Positions 54,206-63,273 are shown, counted from the stretch's first letter. The stretch: 64,000 nt of DNA from Salinarimonas sp052380005 (GCA_052380005.1 JBQTCJ010000015.1); one strand, 5' to 3'. Numbers and translations: made by a program. Notes: generated by a model not told the origin, from the letters alone.

Positions 54206-55291
54206 TCAGGCGACCTCGGCCTGGGGCGTCTCCTGGGCGCCGGAGAAGTCGTCGTCGGTGTCGCAGACGGTGCGGTTGCGCCCGGCGCGCTTGGCGGTGA
54301 ACATGCACTGGTCGGCGCGCTCGAGCAGGGACACCGCGGTATCGCCCTTGCGCACCCCGGCGCAGCCCACCGAGATCGTCACCTTGCCGAGCGATTCGCC
54401 GGTGGAGCGCTTCACGAGCTCGCGGCTCATCACGCTCGTACGCACGCGCTCGGCGGCGGCGCGCGCGGTCTCGACGGTGGTGTCGGGCAGGATGATGCCG
54501 AATTCCTCGCCGCCGAAGCGGGCGAGCGTCGCCTTCGTCTTGACCTGCTCGCGCATGGTCATGCCCACGAGACGCAGCACCTGGTCGCCGGTGAGGTGGC
54601 CGTAGGTGTCGTTGAACCGCTTGAAGTGGTCGATGTCGATGACGATGAGCGCGAGTGGCGCGCGCTCGACGATCGCCTGGTCGAGCGTCTTGACCAGCAT
54701 CTCCTCGAAGTGCTTGCGGTTGGCGATGCCGGTCAGGGGATCGGTGAGGGATTCGATGCGCACCGCCTCGAGGGTCTCGCGGAGGACCTCGATCTCGCCG
54801 CGGGTCTCGCGCAGGCGCGCCTCGAGCGTCTTGTTCGTTGCGCCGACGTCCTTCGTCGCGGTGACGAGGGCGGCGACCAGCTCGCGGATGCGACGCTTGT
54901 CGATGGTGATGGCGAGGTCGTTGGAGAACGCCTCCAGCGATTCGCCGTACTTGGCGGTGGAGCCGAGCGCCATCTCGAGCATCTCCATCACCTCGTCGAT
55001 CTCGCCGATGACGGTGGCGCCCGCCTTCTCCGCCTCCTGGGCGAAGCGCTGGGGCGCGAGATGCTCCTCGAAGAGGGTGACCACGTCGTCGTCGCGGACG
55101 TGTCCGCTCTGGGCGGCGATGCGCTTGATGGCGTCGTTGATCACGGGCTTCTGCCCGGTGACGTAGGTGTACCAGACCTCGTATGAGCGTGGGCTCGCAG
55201 ACGAGCCGTAGGTCTTCATCAGCTCCAGGGCGCGCTGCCCTACCTGGAACGTCCGCTCGAGATCCTCACCAGCTGCCGTCATCTGTTCCAT
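54206..55291 (-). CDS. Diguanylate cyclase (GGDEF domain)
   Basis: A 361-residue cytosolic protein. A helical N-terminal part with a coiled-coil stretch (about 130-190, ETRGEIEVLRETLEAVRIESL) precedes a full GGDEF domain. That domain has DPLTGIANRKHFEE, IDIDHFKRFNDTYGHLTGD and the active site RFGGEEFGII. GGEEF is a catalytically competent variant; no inhibitory RxxD site is seen five residues upstream. No membrane segment. It makes cyclic di-GMP in response to an unidentified input. The start at 55291 (MEQMTAAGE) is preferred to an upstream GTG-type extension. Confidence 0.92.
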   Translation of the reverse strand: MEQMTAAGEDLERTFQVGQRALELMKTYGSSASPRSYEVWYTYVTGQKPVINDAIKRIAAQSGHVRDDDVVTLFEEHLAPQRFAQEAEKAGATVIGEIDEVMEMLEMALGSTAKYGESLEAFSNDLAITIDKRRIRELVAALVTATKDVGATNKTLEARLRETRGEIEVLRETLEAVRIESLTDPLTGIANRKHFEEMLVKTLDQAIVERAPLALIVIDIDHFKRFNDTYGHLTGDQVLRLVGMTMREQVKTKATLARFGGEEFGIILPDTTVETARAAAERVRTSVMSRELVKRSTGESLGKVTISVGCAGVRKGDTAVSLLERADQCMFTAKRAGRNRTVCDTDDDFSGAQETPQAEVA

Positions 55292-55393
55292 CCCGCAAGG
55301 CGCACAACCGATAGTCTGGCGGCGCATCGGCCCCGGGAAGGCAGATTGGGTCCAAACAACGAAAAGTCGGTTAATGCTTGCGCAGCGCGAATG

Positions 55394-56893
55394 CTATTTC
55401 TTCGACTTGATCACGACTGGCCGCAACAGGAAGGCGGGGATGTGGTCCCCGAAGCTCGGCGTGTCGAGCTGCTCCTCCTCCCGGCGATCGCGCCCACGCG
55501 CGGGCCGGGCGGAGCGCTCGGCGTCCCGCTTGGGCGCGCGCGGCGGCTCGCGTCGCGCGTCGCCCTGCGGCGCACGGTGCGGCTCGCCCTGCGGCGCGCG
55601 ATCGACCTTGCGCGCGGCCTGAGGTGCCGGCGCGGGGGCCTCGACCGCGCTCTCGCGACGCCCGCCGCGCCGATTGCGCGAGGGTGCCTCCTCCGCCTCG
55701 CCACGCCCGCCGCCGCCGCGGCGCGCGCGATCGCGGGAGGGACGGGCCGGGGCGTGACCGGCCTCGGCCGTCGTCGGGCCGGACCAGACGACCTCGTTGC
55801 CGATGAGCTTCTCGATCGCCGAGAGCGATTTCTCGTCCCCGGGGGCGACGAGCGTGAACGCGGCACCCGAGCGACCGGCACGGCCCGTGCGCCCGATGCG
55901 GTGGACGTAGTCCTCCGCGTGGTGCGGGACGTCGTAGTTGAAGACGTGGCTCACCATCGGGATGTCGAGCCCGCGGGCGGCGACGTCGCTCGCGACCAGG
56001 ATCTTGGCCTCGCCGGTGCGGAACGACTCGAGCGCCAGCATGCGGGCGCGCTGGTCCATGTCGCCGTGCAAAGCCACGGCGTTGAACGTGTGGCGCTGGA
56101 GCGAGCGGTGGAGCACCGCGACGTCGCGCTTGCGGTTGCAGAAGATGATCGCGTTCTGCAGGTCGACCGCGTCGCGGATCAGCGCGCGCAGCGTCTCGCG
56201 CTTGGCGGCCGGGTCCGAGCCGGTGGAGACGAGGCGCTGGGTGATCGTCTGCGCGGCGGAGGCCGGACGGGCGACCTCGACCTTGACCGGGTTCGACAGG
56301 AACTTGTCCGAAAGCCGCTGGATCTCCGGCGGCATCGTCGCCGAGAAGAACAGCGTCTGGCGGGTGAAGGGCGTGAGCTTCACGATCCGCTCGATGTCGG
56401 GGATGAAGCCCATGTCGAGCATGCGATCCGCCTCGTCGATGACGAGGAGCTCGACGCCGGTGAGCAGCAGCTTGCCGCGCTCGAAATGGTCGAGCAGGCG
56501 CCCGGGCGTCGCGATCAGCACGTCGACGCCGCGGGTGATCTTCACGTCCTGGTCGCCGAAGGAGACGCCGCCGATGAGCAGCGCGACCGAGAGCTTGTGG
56601 TTGACGCCGTAGCGGACGAAGTTCTCCTCGACCTGCGCCGCGAGCTCGCGCGTCGGCTCGAGGATGAGGGTCCGCGGCATGCGCGCACGGGCGCGCCCGG
56701 TCTCCAGCATGGTCAGCATCGGCAGCGTGAACGCCGCCGTCTTGCCGGTGCCGGTCTGGGCGATGCCGAGCACGTCGCGCCGGGCGAGGACGTGGGGGAT
56801 CGCCTGGGTCTGGATCGGGGTCGGCTGCGTGTAGCCCGCAGCGCCGACGGCCTGCAGGACCTTGTCGCTCAGCCCGAGTTCATCGAAGGACAT
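55394..56893 (-). CDS. DEAD-box RNA helicase (RhlE-like)
   Basis: A 499-residue ATP-dependent RNA helicase. The Q motif (YTQPTPIQTQAIP), Walker A AQTGTGKT, PTRELAAQ, DEAD box VIDEADRML, SAT and HRIGRTGRAGR are all present. The C-terminal 130 residues are a basic, RNA-binding tail with QGEPHRAPQGD-like repeats and a conserved FGDHIPAFLLRPV end. The start at 56893 (MSFDELGLSD) matches RhlE relatives even though no good ribosome site is seen; in-frame upstream starts exist. Confidence 0.93.
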   Translation of the reverse strand: MSFDELGLSDKVLQAVGAAGYTQPTPIQTQAIPHVLARRDVLGIAQTGTGKTAAFTLPMLTMLETGRARARMPRTLILEPTRELAAQVEENFVRYGVNHKLSVALLIGGVSFGDQDVKITRGVDVLIATPGRLLDHFERGKLLLTGVELLVIDEADRMLDMGFIPDIERIVKLTPFTRQTLFFSATMPPEIQRLSDKFLSNPVKVEVARPASAAQTITQRLVSTGSDPAAKRETLRALIRDAVDLQNAIIFCNRKRDVAVLHRSLQRHTFNAVALHGDMDQRARMLALESFRTGEAKILVASDVAARGLDIPMVSHVFNYDVPHHAEDYVHRIGRTGRAGRSGAAFTLVAPGDEKSLSAIEKLIGNEVVWSGPTTAEAGHAPARPSRDRARRGGGGRGEAEEAPSRNRRGGRRESAVEAPAPAPQAARKVDRAPQGEPHRAPQGDARREPPRAPKRDAERSARPARGRDRREEEQLDTPSFGDHIPAFLLRPVVIKSKK

Positions 56894-57063
56894 GAAGATG
56901 GAGGACTCTCGCGGACGCGCCGCTTTCTTGACGTGCTCGCCCCGCACGGTGACGAATGGGACGGGCTTCTCGACATCCGCCGCCTCGAGGCGACGGCCGT
57001 GCGAGTGGACCATAGGTGCTCGAAACCCCTTGTCAATCGTTTGCAGGCCACGCTGAGGCCGAA

Positions 57064-57762
57064 ATGGAACACTTCGTCCTGATTCCCGGCCTCCTGTGCA
57101 CGAAGGCGCTGTTCGCGCCGCAGCGTCCCCTCCTCGCCCGGCACGGGAGGGCGCACGTCGCGGACACGACCCGCGACGACACGATCGACGCGATGGCGCA
57201 GCGGCTCCTCGCCGAGGCGCCGGAGGGGCCGCTCTCGCTGGTGGGGCTGTCGATGGGCGGCTACGTCGCACTCGAGGTCGCGCGCCGCGCGCCCGGGCGC
57301 GTGCGGCGTCTCGCGCTCCTCGACACGAGTGCGCGCCCGGACGCGCCCGAGGCGAGCGAGACGCGCCGGCGGCTCGTGGCGCTCGCGCAGACGGGACGCT
57401 TCGAGGAGGTGATCGACCTGCTCTGGCAGCGCCTGCCGGCGCCGGACCGACTCGGCGACGCGGGCTTGCGTGCGATCGTGACGCAGATGGCGTGGGAGGT
57501 CGGCACGGACACGTTCGTCCGCCAGCAACGCGCGATCATGGGGCGCACGGACCAGCGCCCGCATCTTCCGGGCCTCGAGATGCCGACCCTCGTCCTGGTG
57601 GGGGAGAGCGACGCGATCACGCCGCCGGAGGTCGCCGAGGAGATGGCCGAGGCGATCGAGTGGGCGACGCTGACGCGCATCCCGGCCTGCGGTCATCTCG
57701 CGACGCTGGAGCGTCCGGAGCGGGTCGAGGCCGCGCTCGAGGCCTGGCTTTCGGCGACCTGA
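57064..57762 (+). CDS. Alpha/beta hydrolase
   Basis: A 232-residue alpha/beta-hydrolase with the nucleophile elbow GLSMGGY (serine near residue 63), the acid region LVLVGESDAITPPEVAEEM and the catalytic histidine in PACGHLATLERPE. The N-terminus VLIPGLLCTKALFAPQ holds the oxyanion region. GAGG precedes the ATG. Its substrate is unknown. It is divergent from the helicase with about 170 bases between. Confidence 0.9.
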   Translation: MEHFVLIPGLLCTKALFAPQRPLLARHGRAHVADTTRDDTIDAMAQRLLAEAPEGPLSLVGLSMGGYVALEVARRAPGRVRRLALLDTSARPDAPEASETRRRLVALAQTGRFEEVIDLLWQRLPAPDRLGDAGLRAIVTQMAWEVGTDTFVRQQRAIMGRTDQRPHLPGLEMPTLVLVGESDAITPPEVAEEMAEAIEWATLTRIPACGHLATLERPERVEAALEAWLSAT

Positions 57763-57780
57763 GCGAGCGCGCACGCCCGC

Positions 57781-58008
57781 TCAGCGCGCCGCGTCGTCGC
57801 CGCACGGGTCCAGGCGCACCCGGTCGAGCCCGAGCGAGCCCGTGATCAGGGGCTCGCGCCCGCGTTCGCCATCCGAGGCGAGCCGGGCCAGCGCGTCGCG
57901 GTCGAAGCCCTGCGACACCCAATCGGCGGCGACCCAGCTCAGCGCGCCGACGACGATCACGATCTTGAGCGTCGTGAAGATGATCGAAGGACGGCCCGAG
58001 CCGAACAT
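57781..58008 (-). CDS. Small single-helix membrane protein
   Basis: A 75-residue protein with one membrane helix (IIFTTLKIVIVVGALSWVAADWV) and a soluble tail. The ATG at 58008 has GGGAGG five bases upstream, preferred to the ATG at 58056. No family recognised. It is convergent with the hydrolase gene. Confidence 0.55.
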   Translation of the reverse strand: MFGSGRPSIIFTTLKIVIVVGALSWVAADWVSQGFDRDALARLASDGERGREPLITGSLGLDRVRLDPCGDDAAR

Positions 58009-58097
58009 GAGCGCCTCCCGCGCGGTCTGCGAACGGGAGGGATCATGCGCGCCCATGGTTAAGGTGGGCTTGCCGGGATGCGAGAAAATCGAGCGGA

Positions 58098-58457
58098 TCA
58101 GCGCGCGGGGTCGGCGAACGCGCCGGCGCCGATCTGGGTCTCGAGGATGCGCGCGAAGGCGCCGGAGCCGGACAGGCTCGCCGCGTCGACGACGATGACC
58201 GGAGGCCCGGCGTCGCCGCGGCGGGCGGAGAGCCGGTCGGCGAGCTCCTGGAAGCGCGCGCGGGCGGCGGCGTTCGCGCCGTGGGGGATCTGCAGGACGA
58301 TCGCCGAGGGCGTCGGGATGACGGCGAGCACCTCGTCCGCCGCGTCGAGCGAGGCGGTGACGGAAGCGTAGCCCAGCTCCGCCAGCTCCGCGGACAGCGC
58401 CGCGTGCGCGTCGCGGTCTCCGTCGTCGACGATCAGGATGCGTTGGAGAGGGGTCAT
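58098..58457 (-). CDS. Degenerate receiver-like protein
   Basis: A 119-residue protein with the fold pattern of a response-regulator receiver: ILIVDDGDRD gives the acidic pair and ELAELGYASVTAS follows as usual. The phosphoacceptor strand reads SAIVLQIPHGAN with no aspartate, and the conserved lysine is missing near the end. It would therefore be a pseudo-receiver that cannot be phosphorylated in the normal way. The start is chosen at the family-like MTPLQRILIVDD. Reality of the gene is likely, its function unknown. Confidence 0.55.
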   Translation of the reverse strand: MTPLQRILIVDDGDRDAHAALSAELAELGYASVTASLDAADEVLAVIPTPSAIVLQIPHGANAAARARFQELADRLSARRGDAGPPVIVVDAASLSGSGAFARILETQIGAGAFADPAR

Positions 58458-58616
58458 CGTCCCGGCCGGTCTCGCGACCCCGTCATCCGGAGCCGCCTCA
58501 TCAACGCACATTTCGCACCGCCGTTCCACCCCCAAAGCTCCGCATGGGAGCTGAAATTGTGCGCTGCGGCGTGCCGCATGCGTAGGCGGTGCCACCGGCC
58601 CTGGCGCCACCCGCAG

Positions 58617-59933
58617 TCAGGAGACGCCGATCACGATGCCGGCGAAAACGTCCGCGCGCCAGGGCGTTTCCCGCCATTCCGGCAGCTGCGCCTCGATCTG
58701 CCCGCGCACGACCCGTCGCGCCTGCGTGGAGGCGCCGCACACCGAGAGGCGGCCCTCGTCGTCGCGGCGCACACGCGGGTCGGCATCCGCTCCCGAGCGG
58801 GCGTCGAGCCGCAGAGCGACCTGCCCGCCGCGGGCCCGCGCGCGGGTGAGGAGCGCCCACGGCTCGAGCGCGAGGACGTCGACGATCGGCCCGGTGGCGG
58901 CGGCGCGCGCCCGGAAGCGCGTGGGCGCCGCGTGCAGCAGGACGAGGCCACGCACGCTCGGCGGCAGCGCGGTGGCGGCCAGCGCGCCCTCCATCCAGCC
59001 CGGCGCGACGAGCCGCGTCGGCTCCCCGCGTGCGAGGCTCGCCGCGAGGGCGGGGCCGTCGAAGAGACCGTGCAGCTCGAGCGGCGCGCCCGTCAGCAGC
59101 GCGGCGAGGAAGCCGGTGGCGAGCCCCATCAGGTCGTCGGGAGCGACGAGGTGCACGATACGCTCGCCGGGCTCGTACTGCGCCACCTCGAGGAAGGCGC
59201 AGGCCGCCGCGATCCAGGAGGAGGCGGGCCGGAGGGCGGCCTCGATCTCCTCGGGTTCCCCGCCGGCCTGCCCACCACGCCGCGCGAGGGTGACGATGCC
59301 GGGCTCGCGCGCGGCCGCCGAGCCCGCCGCCCGCACGGCCCTGTCGCCCGCGCCTTCGCCGCCGCCGGCGAGGATCGGGCGCTCGTCGATCATCACCCGG
59401 TCGAGGTCGAGCACGCCGTCGGGGGGCTGCGGGCCGAAGGCCGTCACAAAGCGCAGGCCGTAATAGCCCATGGCGATGTCGCGGAAGGTCTCCGCGGGCT
59501 TGAGCGCGCCGACGACGCTCTGCGTCACCACGGCGACCGCGCCGGTGGCCTCGACCGCCCGCGCGAGGTCGTCGCGGGGCCAGGCGAGGGGCAGGAGGCA
59601 GGGCGTCAGGCCCGCGCGCTCGAGCGCGAGCAGCGTCAGCAGCGTCTCGGAGCCGGCGGGCAGGCACACGGCGACGGGGGCCTCCGGCGGGAGCCCGAGG
59701 CCCGAGAAGAAGGCCGCGAGCCGCTCGATCATCGGCTGCGCCGCGCCGTAGCTCCAGGCGATGCGCGGGCGTCCGCACCAGGCCTCGCGTCCCGCCTGGT
59801 CGACGAACGCGAGGGCACCGGGCATCTGTCTCGCGCGCTCCGCGAAGAGCGTGCCGAGCCCGCCCGGCGGCGCCGCCGCATCGTCACGCCCCGCGCTCGC
59901 CTCCCGCGCACCGTCGATCGCCGTCGCAGCCAT
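58617..59933 (-). CDS. Degenerate acyl-CoA synthetase-like (ANL superfamily) protein
   Basis: A 438-residue protein resembling the N-terminal part of AMP-forming acyl-CoA synthetases. LFAERARQMPGALAFVD, LAAFFSGLGLPPEAPVAVCLPAGSETLLTLLALERAG and a VAPDDLMGLATGFLAALLTGAPLELH block correspond to the early ANL domain. The phosphate loop (usual TSGTTG.PKG) is replaced by GIVTLARRGGQAG, the Y.TGD aspartate and the C-terminal catalytic lysine are not found, and the protein is about 100 residues short. It is likely non-adenylating. Neighbours give no clue beyond the YejA-like gene 27 bases away on the same strand. Confidence 0.7.
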   Translation of the reverse strand: MAATAIDGAREASAGRDDAAAPPGGLGTLFAERARQMPGALAFVDQAGREAWCGRPRIAWSYGAAQPMIERLAAFFSGLGLPPEAPVAVCLPAGSETLLTLLALERAGLTPCLLPLAWPRDDLARAVEATGAVAVVTQSVVGALKPAETFRDIAMGYYGLRFVTAFGPQPPDGVLDLDRVMIDERPILAGGGEGAGDRAVRAAGSAAAREPGIVTLARRGGQAGGEPEEIEAALRPASSWIAAACAFLEVAQYEPGERIVHLVAPDDLMGLATGFLAALLTGAPLELHGLFDGPALAASLARGEPTRLVAPGWMEGALAATALPPSVRGLVLLHAAPTRFRARAAATGPIVDVLALEPWALLTRARARGGQVALRLDARSGADADPRVRRDDEGRLSVCGASTQARRVVRGQIEAQLPEWRETPWRADVFAGIVIGVS

Positions 59934-59960
59934 GTGTCATCCCCCGCTACGCACCCGCGC

Positions 59961-61853
59961 TCAGCCCCCGCTGCGGCGCCAGACCTCGATCGGCAGGCCG
60001 CGCAGCGGCGGCGGCTCGGGCCGCTCGATGCCCGCGTCGTAGGCGAGCCAGGTGTTCGCCTGGATGTGGAGCGGCACGACGTAGACGCCCGAGATCAGCA
60101 GCCGGTCGAGCGCCCGCACGGCGTCGACGAAGTCGTCGCGCTCCGTGGCGGCCAGCATCGCCGCGATCATGGCGTCGATCCCCGGCTCGCGGGCGCCCGC
60201 GAAGTTGAGCGATCCGGACCGCTCGGCGGCGGCGCTGGTCCAGCGGTTGACCTGCTCGTTGCCCGGAGAGAGCGAGGCCGGCCAGGTCCACTGGATCATG
60301 TCGTAGTCGAAGTCGGCGAGGCGGCGCCAATATTGCGCGTCGTCGACGAGGCGGATCGACATGTCGATGCCCACGCGCTTCAGAGCGTCGGCGAAGTTGA
60401 GCGCGAGCCGCTCCTGCTGGCGGTTCACCGCCAGGAACTCGAAGACCATCGGCGCGCCCGTCTCGACGTTGCGCATGACCCCGCCGTCGAGCCGCCAGCC
60501 GGCCTCGGCGAGGAGCCGCATGGCCTCGCGGATCTGGTCACGGTCGCGGCCCGAGCCGTCGCTCGTCGGCGGCTGCCAGGTGCCGTCCATCACCTCGGGC
60601 AGGACCGCGTCGGCGTAGGGCGCGAGCAGCGCGCGCTCCGCCTCGCCGGCGGGGCGGCCGCGGGCCGAGAGGTCCGAGCCGTCGAAATAGGAGCCGGCGC
60701 GCTGGAACAGGCCGAAGAGCAGGTTCCGGTTGACCCACTCGAAATCGTAGAGATGCCCGAGGGCCTGGCGCACCCGGCGATCGGCGAAGAGGTCCTTGCG
60801 CGTGTTGAAGACGAAGCCGTTCATGCCCTGCGGCGTGCGCTGGGGCACCTCCTCCTTGACGATGCGCCCCTCGCGCACGGCCGGGAAGTCGTAGCCGGTC
60901 GCCCAGCGCGTGGCGTCACCCTCGACGCGCAGGTCGTAGACGCCGGTCTTGAAGCCCTCGAACATCGTGTTGGCGTCGCGGAAGAACTCGTAGCGGATCT
61001 CGTCGGGCCTGTTCAGCCCGCGGCTCACCGGCAGGTCCGCGCCCCAATAGTCGTCGCGCCGGCGCAGCACGACGCGCTCGCCGGGCACGACCTGCGCGAA
61101 GGCGTAGGGCCCCGAGCCGATCGGCGGCGTGAGCGAGGTCTGGTCGAAGGTCGCGGGGTCGATCGTGTGGGTGGCGAAGATCGGCATCATCGCGACCAGC
61201 AGCGGCAGCTCGCGGTCGCCGCTGTCGCCGAAGTCGAAGCGGATCGTGTGGTCGTCGACGACGTCGACGGCGGCGACCTTGCCGAAGTTGCCGCGGAAGT
61301 ACGGCTTGCCCTTCTCGCGCAGGAGCTCGAAGGAGGTCTTCACGTGCTGAGCCGTCAGCGGCTCGCCGTCGGAGAAGGTGGCGCGCGGGTCGAGCCTGAA
61401 CTCGGCGAAGGACCGGTCCTGCGGCATCACGACGGAACGCGCCACGAGGCCGTAGAGCGTGAAGGGCTCGTCCAGCGAGCGCTGCATCAGGCTCTCCCAG
61501 ACGAACTTCTGAGCGAGATCCGGCGCCACGCCGAGCACGATCGTGGGGTTGAGGCCGTCGAAGGTGCCCTGCAGCGCCATCGCCACGCGCCCACCGGTCG
61601 GCGCGTCGGGCGCGGCGTAGGGCAGGTGGGTGAAGTCGGGGCCGAGCTCGGGCTCGCCGTGCATCGCGATGCCGTGGCGCGGCGCGAGCTCCTCGGCGGA
61701 ATAGGCGGTCGTGTCGACGGGCGCGGTATCCTGGGCGGAGGCGGGCGCCGCGGCGAGCGTCGCCACGAGCCCGGCGGCGAGCGCGGCGCGACGCAGGCCG
61801 GACGCGAGGACGGGCAGGATCGGTCGGAGAAGGGGTTGCAGGCGTGTGGGCAC
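59961..61853 (-). CDS. YejA-like ABC transporter substrate-binding protein
   Basis: A 630-residue periplasmic binding protein (SBP_bac_5), of the long YejA/microcin C-type branch. The signal peptide is LRRAALAAGLVATLAAAPASAQ. Typical blocks are GIAMHGEPELGPDFTHLPYA, YGLVARSVVMPQDRSFAEF, VNRNLLFGLFQRAGSYFDGSDL and the C-terminal WAS-like WTWPASLSPGNEQVNRW. The start is a GTG at 61853 with GGAGGA upstream. No permease or ATPase (yejBEF) follows in this window, so it is an orphan or distant component. Confidence 0.92.
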   Translation of the reverse strand: MPTRLQPLLRPILPVLASGLRRAALAAGLVATLAAAPASAQDTAPVDTTAYSAEELAPRHGIAMHGEPELGPDFTHLPYAAPDAPTGGRVAMALQGTFDGLNPTIVLGVAPDLAQKFVWESLMQRSLDEPFTLYGLVARSVVMPQDRSFAEFRLDPRATFSDGEPLTAQHVKTSFELLREKGKPYFRGNFGKVAAVDVVDDHTIRFDFGDSGDRELPLLVAMMPIFATHTIDPATFDQTSLTPPIGSGPYAFAQVVPGERVVLRRRDDYWGADLPVSRGLNRPDEIRYEFFRDANTMFEGFKTGVYDLRVEGDATRWATGYDFPAVREGRIVKEEVPQRTPQGMNGFVFNTRKDLFADRRVRQALGHLYDFEWVNRNLLFGLFQRAGSYFDGSDLSARGRPAGEAERALLAPYADAVLPEVMDGTWQPPTSDGSGRDRDQIREAMRLLAEAGWRLDGGVMRNVETGAPMVFEFLAVNRQQERLALNFADALKRVGIDMSIRLVDDAQYWRRLADFDYDMIQWTWPASLSPGNEQVNRWTSAAAERSGSLNFAGAREPGIDAMIAAMLAATERDDFVDAVRALDRLLISGVYVVPLHIQANTWLAYDAGIERPEPPPLRGLPIEVWRRSGG

Positions 61854-62084
61854 GAGGCGATGTCCTCCGTCGCGGCTTCGACGCGGGCGCGATTCGGCGC
61901 ATTTTCATTAGCATAGACGAGAATAGCGTTAACGACTGGAATATGCCGGCGCGAGCCGCTAAAAGGGCGCGGGCCGCGCCACGCCTTCGCCTCAATGCGC
62001 GACGATGAGCGGCGCGCCCGGGCGGGACGAGCGCCTCGCCCGCCTCGCCATACCCTTCCTCCGGACGTGAAAGAGGATTTCAGG

Positions 62085-62789
62085 ATGTCGTTTCCGGCAC
62101 GATTCGCGCGCAAGCGGGGCCTCGGCTTCGTGACCGCCCTCGCCGTGGCGGCCGGCGCGCTCGCGCCGCTCGCGGCCTCGGCCCAGACCGCCCCCGCTCC
62201 CCAGGCGCCCCAGCCGGGCCAGCCCAACGTCGTGCCGGTGGTGCCCGAGCCCTCGCAGACCGGCTGGACCAAGCTGTGCGGCGACGACCAGGCGTCCGGC
62301 GCCCAGATCTGCTACACCACGCGCGACTTCGTCTCCGACCAGGGCCAGCCCGTGCTCGCGGTCGCGATCTACGACATCGACGCGCCCGAGGGGCAGGAGG
62401 ACCAGCTCGTCGCCCGCTTCCTGATGCCGCTCGGCCTGCTGCTGCAGCCCGGCATCCGCTTCGCCGCGGACCAGAACGCGGCGACGAACGGCGCCTACGC
62501 GGTCTGCTTCCCCAACGGCTGCTTCGCCGAGGCGCAGGTCACCCAGCAGATGATCGACCAGATGAAGGCGGGGGCGAACCTCAACATCTCGGTGCAGAAC
62601 CAGAACGCCCAGGTCGTCACCTTCCAGGTGCCGCTCGACGGCTTCACCGCGGGCTGGGACGGCGACCCGATCGACCCGGCCGAGCTCGAGGCCCAGCAGC
62701 GCCGCCTGCAGGAGGAGCTCCAGCGCCGCTCCGAGGAGCTGCGCCAGCGCCTCGAGCAGGAGAGCGGAGCCGACGCCGCGCCGCAGTGA
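62085..62789 (+). CDS. Invasion-associated locus B (IalB) family protein
   Basis: A 234-residue secreted protein: signal peptide (VTALAVAAGALAPLAASAQT), a Pro/Gln-rich linker, then the IalB domain with four cysteines (TKLCGDD, QICYTTRDF, YAVCFPNGCFAE) and LPLG-like MPLGLLLQPGIRF. A coiled-coil tail (EAQQRRLQEELQRRSEELRQ) ends the protein. IalB of Bartonella assists erythrocyte invasion, but free-living relatives have general envelope roles. GAGGA precedes the ATG. Confidence 0.9.
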   Translation: MSFPARFARKRGLGFVTALAVAAGALAPLAASAQTAPAPQAPQPGQPNVVPVVPEPSQTGWTKLCGDDQASGAQICYTTRDFVSDQGQPVLAVAIYDIDAPEGQEDQLVARFLMPLGLLLQPGIRFAADQNAATNGAYAVCFPNGCFAEAQVTQQMIDQMKAGANLNISVQNQNAQVVTFQVPLDGFTAGWDGDPIDPAELEAQQRRLQEELQRRSEELRQRLEQESGADAAPQ

Positions 62790-62820
62790 GCCGAGCCGGT
62801 TCACCGCATCGAAGACAAGA

Positions 62821-62849
62821 GAGACGCCGGGCCTCGCGCCCGGCGTCTC
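62821..62849. terminator. Bidirectional hairpin between the IalB-like gene and hspQ
   Basis: A perfect 12-base-pair stem (GAGACGCCGGGC / GCCCGGCGTCTC) around a 5-base loop, placed between convergent genes. On the minus strand it is followed by TCTTGTCTTC, so it probably serves hspQ best. Confidence 0.65.
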
Positions 62850-62874
62850 GCGTTCCGGCGGGGACATCGGCGGC

Positions 62875-63204
62875 TCAATTCGCCGCCGCGGCCTTCGCCC
62901 GGTAGCTTCCATCCGCACCGCGGTCGAACATGCTGGCGATCATCGGGTGGCGCAGGGGTTCGTCCGAGGTGTCCGGCACGAGGTTCTGCTCCGAGACGTA
63001 GGCCACGTACTCCGTCTGCGCATTCTCGGCGAGGAGGTGGTAGAACGGCTGGTCCTTGCGCGGGCGCACCTCGGCGGGGATGGCGAGCCACCACTCCTCG
63101 GTGTTGGCGAAGACCGGGTCTACGTCGAAGATGATCCCCCGGAACGGATAGATCCGGTGGCGCACGACCTGGCCGATGGCGAACTTGGCGACACGAAGCG
63201 TCAT
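62875..63204 (-). CDS. hspQ: Heat shock protein HspQ
   Basis: A 109-residue YccV/HspQ-family protein (hemimethylated-DNA-binding fold), which in enterobacteria is a heat-shock specificity factor for Lon. KFAIGQVVRHRIYPFRGIIFDVDPVF, WWLAIP, RPRKDQPFYHLLAEN and YVAYVSEQNLVPD are the diagnostic segments. GGAGGTG lies upstream of the ATG, and an RpoH-like promoter is found 25-50 bases upstream. Confidence 0.93.
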   Translation of the reverse strand: MTLRVAKFAIGQVVRHRIYPFRGIIFDVDPVFANTEEWWLAIPAEVRPRKDQPFYHLLAENAQTEYVAYVSEQNLVPDTSDEPLRHPMIASMFDRGADGSYRAKAAAAN

Positions 63205-63227
63205 GGGCGAGCTTCACCTCCGCACAG

Positions 63228-63256
63228 AACATAGGCCGTGCATGCCGCGCTTTCAA
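63228..63256 (-). promoter_or_regulatory. RpoH-like promoter of hspQ
   Basis: On the minus strand TTGAAA (63256-63251) and TATGTT (63233-63228) are 17 bases apart, the latter preceded by CC. CTTGAA and CYTATNT are the alphaproteobacterial heat-shock sigma boxes, so both a sigma-32 and a sigma-70 reading are possible. It agrees with a heat-shock gene. Confidence 0.55.
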
Positions 63257-63273
63257 ATCGGCACGGCGCCCTC

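Noticed and set aside
55394..55800. Repeats in the RhlE tail as another captured element
   Set aside because: The basic, low-complexity tail is normal for RhlE helicases and has no inverted ends.
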